A stretch of DNA of 64,000 bases from Setophaga petechia (Eukaryota; Chordata; Aves; Passeriformes; Parulidae), in assembly GCA_024362935.1 (NCBI GenBank), contig JANCRA010000009.1, positions 16,809,572 through 16,873,571 on the forward strand, in the 5' to 3' direction. The translations under genes and the position numbers were made by a program. The notes beneath the pieces are model-generated. The model was not told the origin of the DNA. It was given only the letters and a program-made list of their open reading frames with translations, and made no database searches. Positions 46,811-58,830 of this stretch are shown here, one piece after another. The stretch's first letter is position 1, and the number at the start of each line of letters is the position of its first letter.

Positions 46811-49800
46811 GAATTTGAAGATTCTTGCCCGGTGCACACCTTCCTCCTAGTTATAAAGGCTGTAACACCTGATGATGTCTGCTATTAGCTTTTGGCAAAC
46901 TCTGCTGCTCAGTGCTGCTGCTGAAATGGTTGTTTGCTTCTCTTTACTCTAACTCAACTGCTTTACTGCTGGATAAAAAAGTAGAAAGCAGGGAGATGAG
47001 AGGTGTGGCATTCAACACTTTAGTAATCCAAATTCAAATCGAGAGGCTTAGTAAAATACTCTCCACTGGCTTGGACTTCTGTGCCATGTAGAAAGGATTT
47101 GCTTTGGAATACCAGGTAGATGATTCTTGTTCTTTGAGTTAGGGTTGTAAGCCTCAGAGTTTGCCCAGTGCTTGGCTTGGTATGAAAAGGGGATGATGGG
47201 TGCAATCACACCCACAGTTATTAAAAAATGTGAACAGGAACCTGGAAGGGGGTTTCAGTGAACATTACAGGAGATTATAGTGGTGCTTGGTTTGAGACAA
47301 CTCATGAGTTTATACTTGAATTTGTTTACTAATTGCCCTCTGTTTCCTTTTCCTCAAGGTTTTAAAGCTGTTGTAGAATGTACCTTACCTTTGCAGTACT
47401 AAAGGTGTGGATGAATAGTGCTGTGCCTTGCCTTGTGGGATCAGGAGAAGCTTTTAAGCCGCACTGGTTAATGCAAGGCATGTGGCTGAAGCACTGTGTG
47501 ATGGATTACAGGTCTCTACAGTGGCTGCCAGACAGAAGTCAACTGGAGCCCAGGCTGAAACTGCTACCAGACTGTGTCCAGAGGGTGGGAAGTTCCCTGT
47601 TTCTGTAACCAAAGTGAGAGGGTTTCAGGGAAGTAAAATAGTATCTTTGGAAAGGAGTTATGTACACAGTTGCACGTGTGTGTGCATGTGCATTCACTCA
47701 CGCATGAAGTAAGCAAAGCTCCTCCATGCTGCTCTGTAATGTAAACCTGCCAGTGCAGTGATTTGTAAATGCTGCTTATAACGTGATTTGCCTCACTATA
47801 AGGTTTCTGAATTAGCACACAATAGTGCTCCTGCTCTAGTGCTAAGGAAGGGTTAGGAGAGATTGGTCCAACTTTCTGTCTGTTGATGGACCCGACATGA
47901 GTCATTGGCTTAGACTTGAACTCTAAATAGTTTAAATAGCTCTCCAATGAGCATACTTAAAGAGTAATGAGGAACAGTTATGGCTCTATATACAATTGTT
48001 TGCTCGGTTTTAAATTAGAAATCCATTTCAAAATAGGATTGTTCTTTTGTGTCTGTGTAGAACTCAGCACAGTGCAAAAGGCTTCAGGGTGCCATCACAG
48101 TAGAAAGGATTTTGTGCATTTAGAAGATAATTCAAGCACAGCAGATGTACAAATACACTTTTTTTTCCCCCCTACTCCTCTATTCTGTCATTAATGTAAA
48201 CCTGATCCCTGTGATTTTGGAATATAGATAGTTCTCAAGTACCACATGTGTTCAAAACTAAATGTTGTGTACTCGTGCTCGCTCCTTACAACTCTCTTCT
48301 GATGTGGGATCTGAAGCAGTGTGTTTTCCAGAAGGGGAATTTTCTGTACTCAGGGAACTACTAATATTCCCTATTACTGTTAGCCAAGTATGATTGTTAA
48401 ATCAGGAGTATGTGCTCTTTGAAAAGCTGGGGGAGCAAGCAGGTGCCTTCAGAAGGGGGCATTACAGCCTTTGAGGCAGGCATTAAGTCACCACGGATCT
48501 TGTATTAAGTTTACAGTATCACTCCCTTCACCAAGTATCTGGGAAAAGAGGGCTTGTGCCATCAGCTTTTCGGACACAAATGTGCTTTTTTCCAAGGCTG
48601 GTGGGGACAGGGAGAATAGGTTATTTGTCACTGCTCCTCAGGTCTATCTATTAAGTTGCCTCTATGATCAAGCTCTCTGCACCCTACTTCCCTTCCTCTC
48701 ATGCCTATGTCCTGGCTCCAAGAGAGCAGCTCAGGTCTGTTTTTCCTTTCCAGACTACTTGAAAGAAAGGAAGAAAAGAAAAGTGATATTTATGGTATTC
48801 GTGGTGGCTCTTAGTTATTTTCACTCACTTTATTATTGTTCCTAATGTTGTGGTCTGTCCTTGCCTGTTTGTTCTTTCATGGCACTTGAGCTTTGTGCAG
48901 AGTGCAGCTTTGTTTCCTGGAGCAGGACCTCTTACAGTTTCCTTCAGCCTCCCCCTTTCCAAATCTTTTCTGGAGTGCCTGTTGTGCTTCCAGAAATGGT
49001 CCAATAAATGTATATGCAAATATAATTAAATTGCTTGTTTTATCAGACTGGTGACACAAATAAGAGTCTTCTTTATTTTTATGTATTGCTTTTAGGGGGA
49101 TCACTTGAAATTGGATTATTTTAAAGGAAATAATTTACACAGATGTGCAGACGTTATGTAATACCTGTATGTGTGTCTGTACATACACACGCTCTCTGGG
49201 GCATCAACAGGAGTTATTTGATGAAATTTTCTGATTGGATTTGAAAATGGACATAGCAGTGCATGTATGTTTTCTCTTTAAACAGATTGCATCTCTTGAA
49301 TAGTTCATCAGAGCTTCTTGAAATGTTTACATATGTGCTCTTTGTCTGGAGATGCCTTGTTATAAATACTTTGTTCATTTTACAGGCATTTGTTTGGAAA
49401 TATGTTGAGCAGCCATGCTTGGTTTATTTCCAAATGTCTTAACTTTGGGACTGTGGATTGGCTTATAGCCTGAAGTTCATATCTCTCCTTTTCAGGGGAA
49501 GAGCTGTATTTGAAGAACTCGTGGAGCACAAGGACTGTAGTGTAAAATGGGAGGTGTCCCCTGTGAATTGCCCATGGCCAAACACAATGTGTCTTGCAAT
49601 GAGCTGTGATGGGGGAGTGGAATATACAGACTTAATTAAAAAAACAAACTAATACCTGGAAAAAAAATAAAACGAGTTCTATGCTACTAGGAAGTATAAG
49701 TCGCATTGTGTTAAAAAGTATTTTGATGTAACTGGTACCTTTTGAGACATCTGACAAGAAGTTGTGTCATATTTACAGTTGCTGTTCTCAGCTCTGGTTT

Positions 49801-50255
49801 TTTTTTTTCTCTTTTATCCTTTATAAGATGGTGAAGGTGTTATGGTAGCTGTTTCTTTATAAGTACCCTGCTGCTAAATCTATATAGCACTTTTTTCTTG
49901 TCTTGGAAGAACTTAAATAGTTTTGATTAGTCATCAACTTAAGGAGAAGCAGCTGGGAAAAAACTGTAGAAAAGTTTTTTCTGTGATACTTGTGAGAGAA
50001 CTTTGTATTCACTCTAAGGCTAATAAAATACAAAAACTAAAGTGATAGATTTCAAATATTGGTATCACTTGTCTGGTTCATTTGTTTGATTTTTAACCAT
50101 CCAGAGTTGTTTTAAATCCTAAATGGTATTAGAAACACTTTAATCACCAAAAGAAGGGTTTTGTGAATGAAAAAAAGTAACGAGATGATCTAGTTACTTT
50201 TGTTTTATTTTGTCTGATTCTTTCCATAGCAATAGCAAATAGAGGTATGGAAAGA

Positions 50256-50424
50256 GTATAGTTGGACATCTGGAAGAATTTATTCACAGAAAGGGTGATT
50301 AAGCATTGGAGTGGACTGCCCAGGGAGGTGTTGGAGTCACCATCCCTGGGTCTAGTCGATGTGGTGATGTTCAGTCAAAAGTTGGACTCCATGGAAGTCT
50401 TTTGCAACTGTAGTGATTCTGTGG
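50256..50424 (+). mobile_element. CR1 LINE 3'-end fragment with internal deletion
   Basis: GTTGGACATCTGGAAGAATT, AGAAAGGGTGATTAAGCATT, GACTGCCCAGGGAGGTGTTG and a terminal AGTGATTCTGTGG identify a CR1 3' end. About 25-40 bases expected between GTCACCATCCCTGGG and TCTAGTCGATG are missing relative to the family. Confidence 0.85.
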
Positions 50425-53400
50425 GATGTGTCATATTCTGTGGCTTTGAGGATTAAGGTAATTTATTTTAGAGCTGGTTTGTGGTGGTCGTGATAAAAGG
50501 GTTTCTGTGCTGGGACCCAGTAGAATTGACACTTCCACCCTCCACCATCTTTTTGCCTAGTACTCCAAGTTGCATGTTTTGGCCTGGATTTAATGACCTT
50601 ATTTTAATAGTAATCCTGCTGCTATAAACACAATAAGAGGACCCCATTGTACTGGGTGCTGTACAAACAGAGTAGTAAATATACCAGTCTTCTGTAGGTG
50701 ACTGGCTAAATAAAGACTGAAAGTGTTGGAAGGCAAACAGAACAAGCAATGGCATAGCAATGACTGTCACATTAGATTTATTTTTATTTGTTTTTCTTCT
50801 GATAGGGCCTTTACCGGAGCATTGTATCATTTATAAAATCCTCCCTCTGTCTTTTGCACATACTCCCTTTGTTAGTTCTGCAAATATCCCTTGAAAATGT
50901 GTATAAAAAACATCTGGTTAAAGTTGTTCCTTACCTGTGTTTCGCCATTCCTAATTCACAGTCATGTATTTTTTTCTTGTGTTGATGTGATTTAATTTAG
51001 TGAGTCTTACATTTTGTGAGGTGTCTATATTCTTTTTCTGTCTGCCTAGCTTTATGTACTACAGTGTGTCTCTTCTGCATACTTTAACCCCTGGTAAGCC
51101 TGGTATGAGGGGAAAAAAAAGAAGGAAGGAAGCACTCTGACAATGTGAGGTGGGAATGCATAGTCAGTGCAAAGCAGAGCTAAAACATCCAGCCAAAAGA
51201 ATGGATGACCTTCAGAGCTGGAGTGCTAGCAGAATTAAAAATAATTCAGGAGCACAAAAGGTAGAAATGCTGTGAGGGCTAAAAGCCAGGATTAAAGCCC
51301 CAGGTGACTTTACCACAAGGATGACTTTTCCACCACTGTTGGCATGTCATCAAGAATAGTGTGTCCACCTCTTATCAAAATCGTGTCCCTGTCTGATCTT
51401 TCTTGATACAGAGGTGGGCTACTACACCAATAAAGGGAACGAAATTCCCATTTAACAGAAGAAAACAAATTCAGACCTGGAGGCCAAGCTGTGAAAATCC
51501 CTTAGGACAGAGGGGGCTCACTTCATAGGTAACAGCAGAACTGCCGTGAAAAGACAACCAAAACTAAAATCAGAGGCAGTAAAGTGACCCTGCATAATTT
51601 AGGCTGGGAGGGAGGTTTATCATTGCCTAAGCAGGATAGCTTGGAGGAGTTTGTAACAGGAGCAGCTGGAGCAGAAAACAGCCCTAACTAATCATGGGGC
51701 AGATATCTATTAGTTTCTGAATGGATCACATCGTTTCAGAATGGACTAAGCAATGCTGCAGCACTCAGTAGCTTTCTGCCTCTGCTAATTTCCTCCTGTT
51801 TTTCGGATGCACTAAAACTGAAAAGCACTAATGACACTCAGGATAATATCTTAATTATGTAGCTAGAATATTTTAATCAAGGTTATGGTAGGCATGGGAA
51901 TTTATGTGCAAAATTTAGCCCCTGATGTTAGCAACCTGAAAAGAGGCAAAACAAAAGTCGAGTACAAAATTGGATGACGTGTCCAACTAGAGAATAATTA
52001 CAGAGAGAGAATATTGCAAAATAGGTTTCTCTGTTCTGTGGGGCTGCAGCAGTTCTGATAGAGTACATTGTTCCCTGAACTGCTTGGGTTTTGCATGTTT
52101 AAAATCATGAATGAAAAATCCTTAAATGGGGGGCTATCACAGAAAGGCTCGTAATCGATGCTGGATCATCTCTTTTGGCATGAGCTTTATTTTTTTTCCT
52201 TCTGCAGGGAACCTGTATCTGTTTCCTGCATCTGTCAGCCATCCTTCTTGGTGAATGGAAAGCAAGTAATTAATTTTTGTTGTTGCTAGCAATTAATTAC
52301 CCTTGCCAAAATTTGGAGGACCTATTGTCTCCTTCAGACACAATGTTCTTGGGAAAAAGTCTTACTTATTGTAACCTCTTGTGCAATCTTCACTTGGATG
52401 ATAAATACATCTTGGCAACGAGGAGCTTTCTGAATGAAAAATGTTGCTGGACAACCCTGTAGTACAGCAAGAACGCAAACCTCTGCCAATGCTGGTGGAG
52501 TGCAGCCAGGCGGGAGGGTAAAATGGGGAAAGCCTTTCACACTGCCTGCAGAGCACAGAGTGAGATGAAGTCTTTATGTGCACAAATCCAAATATCTGTT
52601 TACCATCAAACAAGGATTTCTCCTATTGAGCATCTGAGCTCAAAGGTGGCCTCCCTTCCAGCAAAATCTTGAAATCTGTTGGAAGGCCGCCATCTACCTG
52701 TGTAAGACTGGGGAAATAACAGAGAGCATGTAGACCATGCAGCAGTCAGGTTTAGGTAGCCCACTGTAGGAGTAAGCTGGGAAACTCCACCCTCCTGTTT
52801 TTTTATTTGAGTCCACAAATTTGGAATACTGCAGTTTCCTCAGTCTGTTTTGTGGTTCATGGCCTGACTTTGGTTTTCCACTAGATCTGTCCAGAACCAT
52901 AGCTGACCACTGAAACCTCATTTTAATATTGCAGCTGTTCAATTAATTACAGCTTTGGTAGAGTTAATTGCAAATGCGCATTTTTCCCCCTGTAGCTCTT
53001 CACCTTTACTTTTTCTGGTTGATTTTTTCATCAATAATTAGTGATGTCTGAAAGCAGAAAGGTGCGTAAAAGCCCTGCATGGAGAGATGTTTGAATCCTC
53101 CAAAGGGAATAGAGAATGAGCTGGGGCGGGGAGCACTCTGTTCTCTTGTGGTTTCTGTGCACACTGCCAGGGGCTGGTGTTTCTCCGTGGGCCTGGCAGC
53201 TGCTGTGGGGCAGCAGAGCACAGCCAGCAGCCAAGTTTCTCAACCCATGCTGGGCTGACAGCGCTTGGCCTCGTGAAAAGGAAACAATCTGAAGCAGAGG
53301 GCCCGATGCAGTGTACCTTGCAGTTAATGGAAATCTTTGTTGACCTCAGTGGAAGCTGGATTTGATCCTGTGCCTACTTGAGTGTTTTGGAGTTGGCTGC

Positions 53401-54645
53401 AGCTCCAAGTGGCTTTCTTCCCCCTGGCTCATTTCTGGTTCCTTTTTTTCCCTTCTCTTTCTGAAGTGTACTTTCCTTCCAGTGGTATAAAATCAAGACA
53501 GCTCCATCTGTGTCACTCTAACTGGGCACTTTTATCCTCGCCCAGTGTCTGTCCTCATTTCCTCAGCCCTTCCACTGTCTATGTATTGATTTGCAAGATT
53601 TTGGCATTGATTTCCCCCCTTTTTGAGCCATTCTGCTGCTTCTCACAAACACTCTCCATCTCACTTAAGCCTCTGCTTTCCAACGAGCGTAATTGTTTAA
53701 TCCGTCTTCTGCCCTTCTTCCTCAACTTCAAAACAGTCCTTATATTGATTTCTGGCAAATGCAGCCCAGGCCCCAGCCCCAGCTGCCAGCAGGGAGCCAA
53801 CTTCCCCTTCAGCAGGCTCCTGGAGGCCAGCCCTTTGCTGCCTCATGCCAGCCATGCTCCCTTGCTCTCAGAGCTCATCCCTGTGTTGCACATAGAAAAG
53901 GAGAAGGCCACCATGCCTCAGGAGCCAGCAGCCACCTCAGGCAGAGCACACATTCTGTGATCCTCAGCCACATGCCAGCATGTCTTCTGTCCCTAAGGAA
54001 AAGGTGCTGGAGGTAATGGAGCTCTTTTCAGGTGACTGCCATAGAGAAGAGAGCTGTGGGCATGGACAGTGGCAATGGGAAGAAGGATGCAGAGGAGGAC
54101 AAATGCCAGCTGCAACACTGCTGGGGCTTCTTGTTGTCCTCCACTCTCCTTGAGTATCACATACTCCTAGAGGGATTTATCTCCTGGGGGGAGAATTGTG
54201 ATTATCTGTGATTTGCCTCTGAGGAAAACTTTTTCCTTTTGTTACCTTTCCTTACTTCATTTTTCCCCTACTTATATTTTCTCCAGCAGTAATGTAAATG
54301 CTGAGCAAACAGGGTGTGTCATGAGGAAACCCTTTGGAGGGTGGGAGCTGACCTAGTGAAAGTGGGGAGCTGGGCACAGGGCTGCAGTTGCACTGGGGGC
54401 TTGCAAGGGTGAGATTGCCACTGACACACCTGCTGGTCCCAAGCTCTTGCTGGCCTCTTAGGTTATCCAGCTGTGCTCAGTGGAATGTGTTGTGCCTGTT
54501 CCATTACATTATTCCTGCTGAAGTTTAAATATGAGTCCCCTAAAACTGTGCTGAAGGTAGAACATGCAGTTTCAGGAAGACCAGTGTTGTTTTTACTTTT
54601 GCTTTTCAGACACAGACAATGGCAAAAGAGGAGAAAGTTACAGAA
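50425..54645 (+). other. LATS2 intron 2, fourth part: nothing recognised
   Basis: No exon, RNA or repeat family is seen. A 192-codon open frame at 53382-53960 is pyrimidine-biased with no recognisable domain and is not supported as a gene. Confidence 0.5.
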
Positions 54646-54735
54646 AGTAGGTATCCAGCTTTTTGATGGGTGAAGTTCTGTGAGTGAAATTCAACATTAA
54701 AGCTCTGGATTTCAATTTCTCCATCATTTCAGAAA
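54646..54735 (+). repeat. 90-bp dispersed duplication, copy A
   Basis: It matches 55863-55952 at 88 of 90 positions, sharing for example TATCCAGCTTTTTGATGGGT. The flanks are unrelated. It ends in a pyrimidine-rich stretch with CATTTCAG. Confidence 0.9.
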
Positions 54736-55862
54736 TGCTTTCAGAGATGATATTTAGCCCCTTTGAATTATATACAGCCAGCATGGACCAGAGAGGGAGA
54801 AATGGACGATGTGGGCTGTTTTATTAATCATTAATACAATTGTTACCCAGCATCCAAACCAGCCCAAATGTGCTTATAGAGAGCATTTAATTTAGGAAAC
54901 TTAGACTTGTGACCTAAGGCTAGATCCAGCTGCTGTAAATGGGACAGAGTATGTTAGCAGCCATGTGGAACAGGACTGTAAAGCCCAGTGTCCCTGGATG
55001 ATGAGAATGGTGAGCACTAAGATGTGCATTTGCTAATACTTTAGAAATGTATCCACAAGAAGAAAAAAAGAAAGAGGAAAAAACATTGTGGGAAATTCTT
55101 TCCTTCATACATAATATTTTTCTGATGATTTAAAATTGTCCTTAGTAATATGTTGATGCCAGTGAAGTATTTCAGCTATAGGAAATGTGAAACCAACTAT
55201 TGCCTTTCTATGAATTATGAGTCATAAATTGTATGAAAAATATTCAGCTTGCTATAGCTATTCCACAAGCAGAACCTCTGACTAATGAAGGAACTGCTGC
55301 CATTTTGGGGGCAGTAGGAGGGGTCTGAGTTAAGCAAAACAAGATGCCAAGTGCCAGCATGTGGCTCTGTGCTAAGTGTAAATTGGTGTCATCTGAGATG
55401 GGCCTCCCTTGCTAAGTAAACAATTAGCGGCTATTTGACGTGTACAGAGCAGCAAAGCTGCCCTTTGCTCCAGCTGGAGTTCCCGACTGCCAGCCAGTCC
55501 CAGAACTGACCCTTGGGAGACCCGTGCACCAGTGCCAGCCCAGCTCCACATCTGCAACCGGGCAGCCAACCAAGGGAGGCACGACCTCCCTGTGATTCAG
55601 CGCTCAGTGGGCACGTTGTCATGACAGAATTCCCCTAAAAATAGCAATAAAGTGGCAAGAGAATAGGATACTGACATTTGCAGGCAAATCCTTGGTGGTG
55701 GCATTCATTTCTTTCAGGATCAGCCACCTAAGAACTGGGAGTTTAGTTCAAGTTAGTTCTCTAATCATGTCACTAAGTCACTAGGGTCTATCTCCTCTTA
55801 TACCTATTTTATGCATTGTCTTTTGGAGGTGATTATAGAAAGATGCTGAGCAACTACTTTTG
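54736..55862 (+). other. LATS2 intron 2, between the two 90-bp copies
   Basis: Unique-looking intronic DNA with no recognised feature. It includes an AT-rich stretch with TTATTAATCATTAATAC near 54820. Confidence 0.45.
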
Positions 55863-55952
55863 AGTAGATATCCAGCTTTTTGATGGGTGAAGTTCTGTGA
55901 GTGAAATTCAACATTAAAGCTCTGGATTTCAATTTCTCCTTCATTTCAGAAA
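55863..55952 (+). repeat. 90-bp dispersed duplication, copy B
   Basis: Second copy, same orientation, 1.2 kb downstream of copy A. The two mismatches are G/A near the left end (TAGGTAT versus TAGATAT) and A/T near the right end (CTCCATC versus CTCCTTC). Confidence 0.9.
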
Positions 55953-56076
55953 ACACCATGGAGCCTCATGAGGATTTGTGAATTTTGCTTTGCAACCACA
56001 TGGTGCTTGAGTCATTGAAAGGTGTTTAATATACCTGAGCTATAAATAAAAGTACAAACAAACTGCTAGGAGCTGT

Positions 56077-56160
56077 AGCAACAACTACTGCTAGCAACAA
56101 CTAGCAGTAGTTGCTGCTGCTAACAACTACAGTAGTTGTTAGCAGCAGCAACTACTGCTA
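56077..56160. repeat. Nested inverted repeats with 29-bp perfect arms
   Basis: Arms at 56102-56130 and 56132-56160 are perfectly complementary around a single A, so 59 bases form one near-perfect palindrome. The left arm can also pair with an upstream segment: 56077-56094 is complementary to 56101-56118 with one mismatch and a CAACAA loop. The whole is built from CAACTACTG/CAGTAGTTG and AGC units. It ends about 640 bases before exon 3. Confidence 0.92.
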
Positions 56161-56415
56161 ACCATAGTTGTTAATAAAATACAGCTAAAAAGACTGACAG
56201 TGTAGCTCTCAGTTTGGGATGCCCAGTCATTTTCCAAACAAATAGTGGATGATGTCCCAGCTGTACTGAAAACAGCAATTTTTCTTTCCTGTGGACTCCA
56301 GTGAGCAGAAATCAACTTCTGCCTAATTAGCTTCTTTGTGGTATTTGTGAAAGGATATTTACTGTGTTCAGGAGTGACTAAGAGACATGCTCTCAAATAC
56401 TAACAGCTAAATTTT

Positions 56416-56480
56416 CATTACATTACATGACATTACTTTACATTACATACATTACATTACATTACATTACATTACATTTC
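56416..56480 (+). repeat. (ATTAC)n microsatellite
   Basis: About 12 units of ATTAC, interrupted early (ATTACATGACATTACTTTAC) and pure for the last six or so (about 56447-56476). It lies 316 bases upstream of exon 3. Confidence 0.9.
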
Positions 56481-56795
56481 ATCCAGTGTGAAATTATGCT
56501 GGCTTTTCCATACCTTATTCAAATATTGTTTTAAGGGCTCTTGAAATACACATTTTAATTTGATGCTTCTTTAATTGCTAGAATCTGGGTAGGTTGTATG
56601 TTTTGTTATTTTCTTCTTATGATTTTTGAGTTGTGTAAGGCATGTAAATGCCTTCAAAATACGAGTCCATTTGGCTTCAGGCAGCTGTGATCTGATGTTT
56701 AAAATGCTCCTATTAATGTAAGAACACTTGCTGCTCTTCAGCTTGCAGTGCTTGGGTTTTGTCACAACGGGATTCAATTCTTGTTTGCTTTGCAG

Positions 56796-56928
56796 GAGAT
56801 GGCTGTCCGAGCACTGAAGCAGACAGGGAGCAGAAGTATTGAGGCAGCCCTGGAGTACATCAGTAAGATGAGCTACTTGGATCCTAGAAATGAACAGATA
56901 GTACGTGTAATTAAGCAAACCTCACCAG
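56796..56928 (+). CDS. LATS2: LATS2 coding exon 3 (residues 114-157): second half of UBA domain
   Basis: This is a 133-bp exon with acceptor TTTGCAG before 56796 and donor GTGAGC at 56929. It begins EMAVRALKQTGSRSIEAALEYI and ends QTSP plus one base of a split Gly codon (phase 1). Residues 114-138 supply UBA helices 2 and 3. Joined to exon 2 they form a complete UBA of about residues 97-138, a domain that in LATS kinases binds ubiquitin-type partners and is linked to protein stability and regulation. The downstream QIVRVIKQTSP segment is characteristic of LATS2. The exon lies 31.7 kb beyond exon 2 and only 1.9 kb before exon 4. The match to LATS2 is unambiguous and no frameshift or stop is present. 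Confidence 0.96.
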
Positions 56929-58830
56929 GTGAGCGTGATTTTCTTTTTTTAATTGTGTTTTTCTTTCTTGCAACAAGCTAGTTTTTAAAGTAGGATCGGT
57001 GCTGGGGGGAAGTGTTGGACAGCAGTGTTCCACAGCAGACTTGTAGGAGACAGTGCCAGCTTGCAAGGCCAGCTGGGCTAGAACCTCAGTACAGCTCACC
57101 TGCTTCCAAAGAGTTATCTGTGTACACTTTCATAGTCCACCTTATTAAACAGAAATCTGTTGTTCAAATCCAAATATTCCCCTGTTGGACCAGAACAGAC
57201 GTACTGGTGTACAAATCTAGGAGGGGGACATCATATCTCTCTTGACATCAAGATTATTTGAACAGCTGAATTATGCGTCCCAAAGAGGGACAGTTGTTAC
57301 TGCTACATTGCTTTGTAGCCTCTGATAAAGGAAAGCAAAGTCAGCTTGCCCCCCCAAGGCTCAGGATGAATCCTGCTGACAGAGGTGACAAATGGGTCTT
57401 ACTAGCCGCCTCCCACTTCCAGCCCAGGGTAGCCACTTCTTAGGATGCTTAGGATTGCTACAGCCTCATTCAGTGCATCTCACTGTGTCCCAGCAGGTGA
57501 GCTGTCAGGGGTGCTGTTGTAAGAACAGCCTCAGTAATGCTGGCCTTTGTGTTAACACAGGAGAAAGAGCTGCCAATTATAGATTTCACTTCAAAGATCT
57601 CTGGTTATTTGTCCAGCCTGATTCCATTTCAAAACATTGCATTCTTTATGAAGGTATCATTTAGTGTGGTGCACACCCTCAGTGTGCAGAGAGTGTGCAG
57701 AAACCTGTCTTAATACCATGCACGTCACTATGTGTCTGTAGGCAGCAGGGCTTGTGTGTCAAGATGAGGAGTCAGCAGCTGTGCTCAGGTGTGCTGCATC
57801 TGGCCCAGCTGGGTCGTGCTGTACTGCAAAAAGCTTGTAATGCCCTGTTCAAGCCTGTTAGTATGTCAGTATGGCCATTCTTAAGTCAGGATTTTAAAAG
57901 GAAATGGTTTAGGCATAAATGGGCCAAGTCCTGTAATTTGTGAGAGCTAAAGAAGGAGAAGGGGAACAAAAACATAACAGCAGCACAGAGTCTTCCCTTG
58001 TCTTTTTAGCACAGCCAGTGCTTTATACACCTGCAATTTGTCCTCAGATCAAAGAACTGATGAAAAGTGCCGTTAACACTTCCACTGTAGGAATGCTGCT
58101 ATCTTGTCTCTGCACATTCTTCAAGCTAAGATTAATATGTTGACACCCTGAAAGATTTTCCTTCCCAACAGATGGAAGATGAGTAATGTGAAGGGGTACT
58201 CAGTGTCCAACACATTGGAAGGAATACAGGACAAACTGTATGATGCCTTTGTTTAAATGAAGGAGAAGGAAAGAGGGATTTTTGAGAATGATGGAAGAGA
58301 GAGATGTAAACAGAAAACCAGTGTGAGCAGGTGGCTCACTGTGCAGAAGATGGACTCTGTGATGGTCTAGTAGTTTATAACAATATTGACTTTTAAGTTG
58401 TATAGAAGTCCTTCCAGGAGCTTTTTTTCTCCTGTTGTTGTATTTAACACTCTGCTCTGTAGCTTCCTCCTATCTGAGAGCAATGACTGCTAATACTGGT
58501 CCAGCTTTAAGAAACAGGCTGAGTAGTCTGATGAGTTCATAGTTAGGGAATTTGTGTTTCTATTTTCATGATTTGATAGGACTCCCTGATGATTCCTGGC
58601 ATGAGCATTATTGTGAGCCTGGCACCGTTATCAGTAGGTATACTTGGCACCTATAACTTTAAATGTTCAGAGTGTTTAATTTAGGTTTTGAAAGGTGTTT
58701 TTAAAACACATACTCCCTGAGCAGTGTGTATATGTGTGTGTGTGTATGTATGTATAGATACATGAGTAATACAAAGTAATTGGTTCACCTGAATTGTTTC
58801 CTAACGTTCTTCTGTATTCTTTTTATAAAG
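56929..58830 (+). other. LATS2 intron 3
   Basis: 1.9 kb from GTGAGC to TTTTATAAAG. It contains a (TG/TATG)n tract at 58727-58755. No gene or interspersed repeat is recognised. Confidence 0.8.
58727..58755 (+). repeat. (TG)n/(TATG)n simple repeat
   Basis: TGTATATGTGTGTGTGTGTA followed by TGTATGTAT, a compound microsatellite about 75 bases before exon 4. Confidence 0.8.

Larger units (their letters stand above)
41604..50255 (+). other. LATS2 intron 2, third part
   Basis: No gene is recognised. Simple tracts include TTTATTTATTTATTTG at 43587-43606, an A/G-rich run at 45661-45700 and a T run at 46369-46383. Two inverted repeats (45513-45544 and 46771-46810) are present. Confidence 0.5.

Noticed and set aside
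53382..53960. 192-codon open frame in intron 2
   Set aside because: Strongly pyrimidine-biased coding strand with Ser/Leu/Phe/Pro-rich product and no recognisable family; length alone is not enough.
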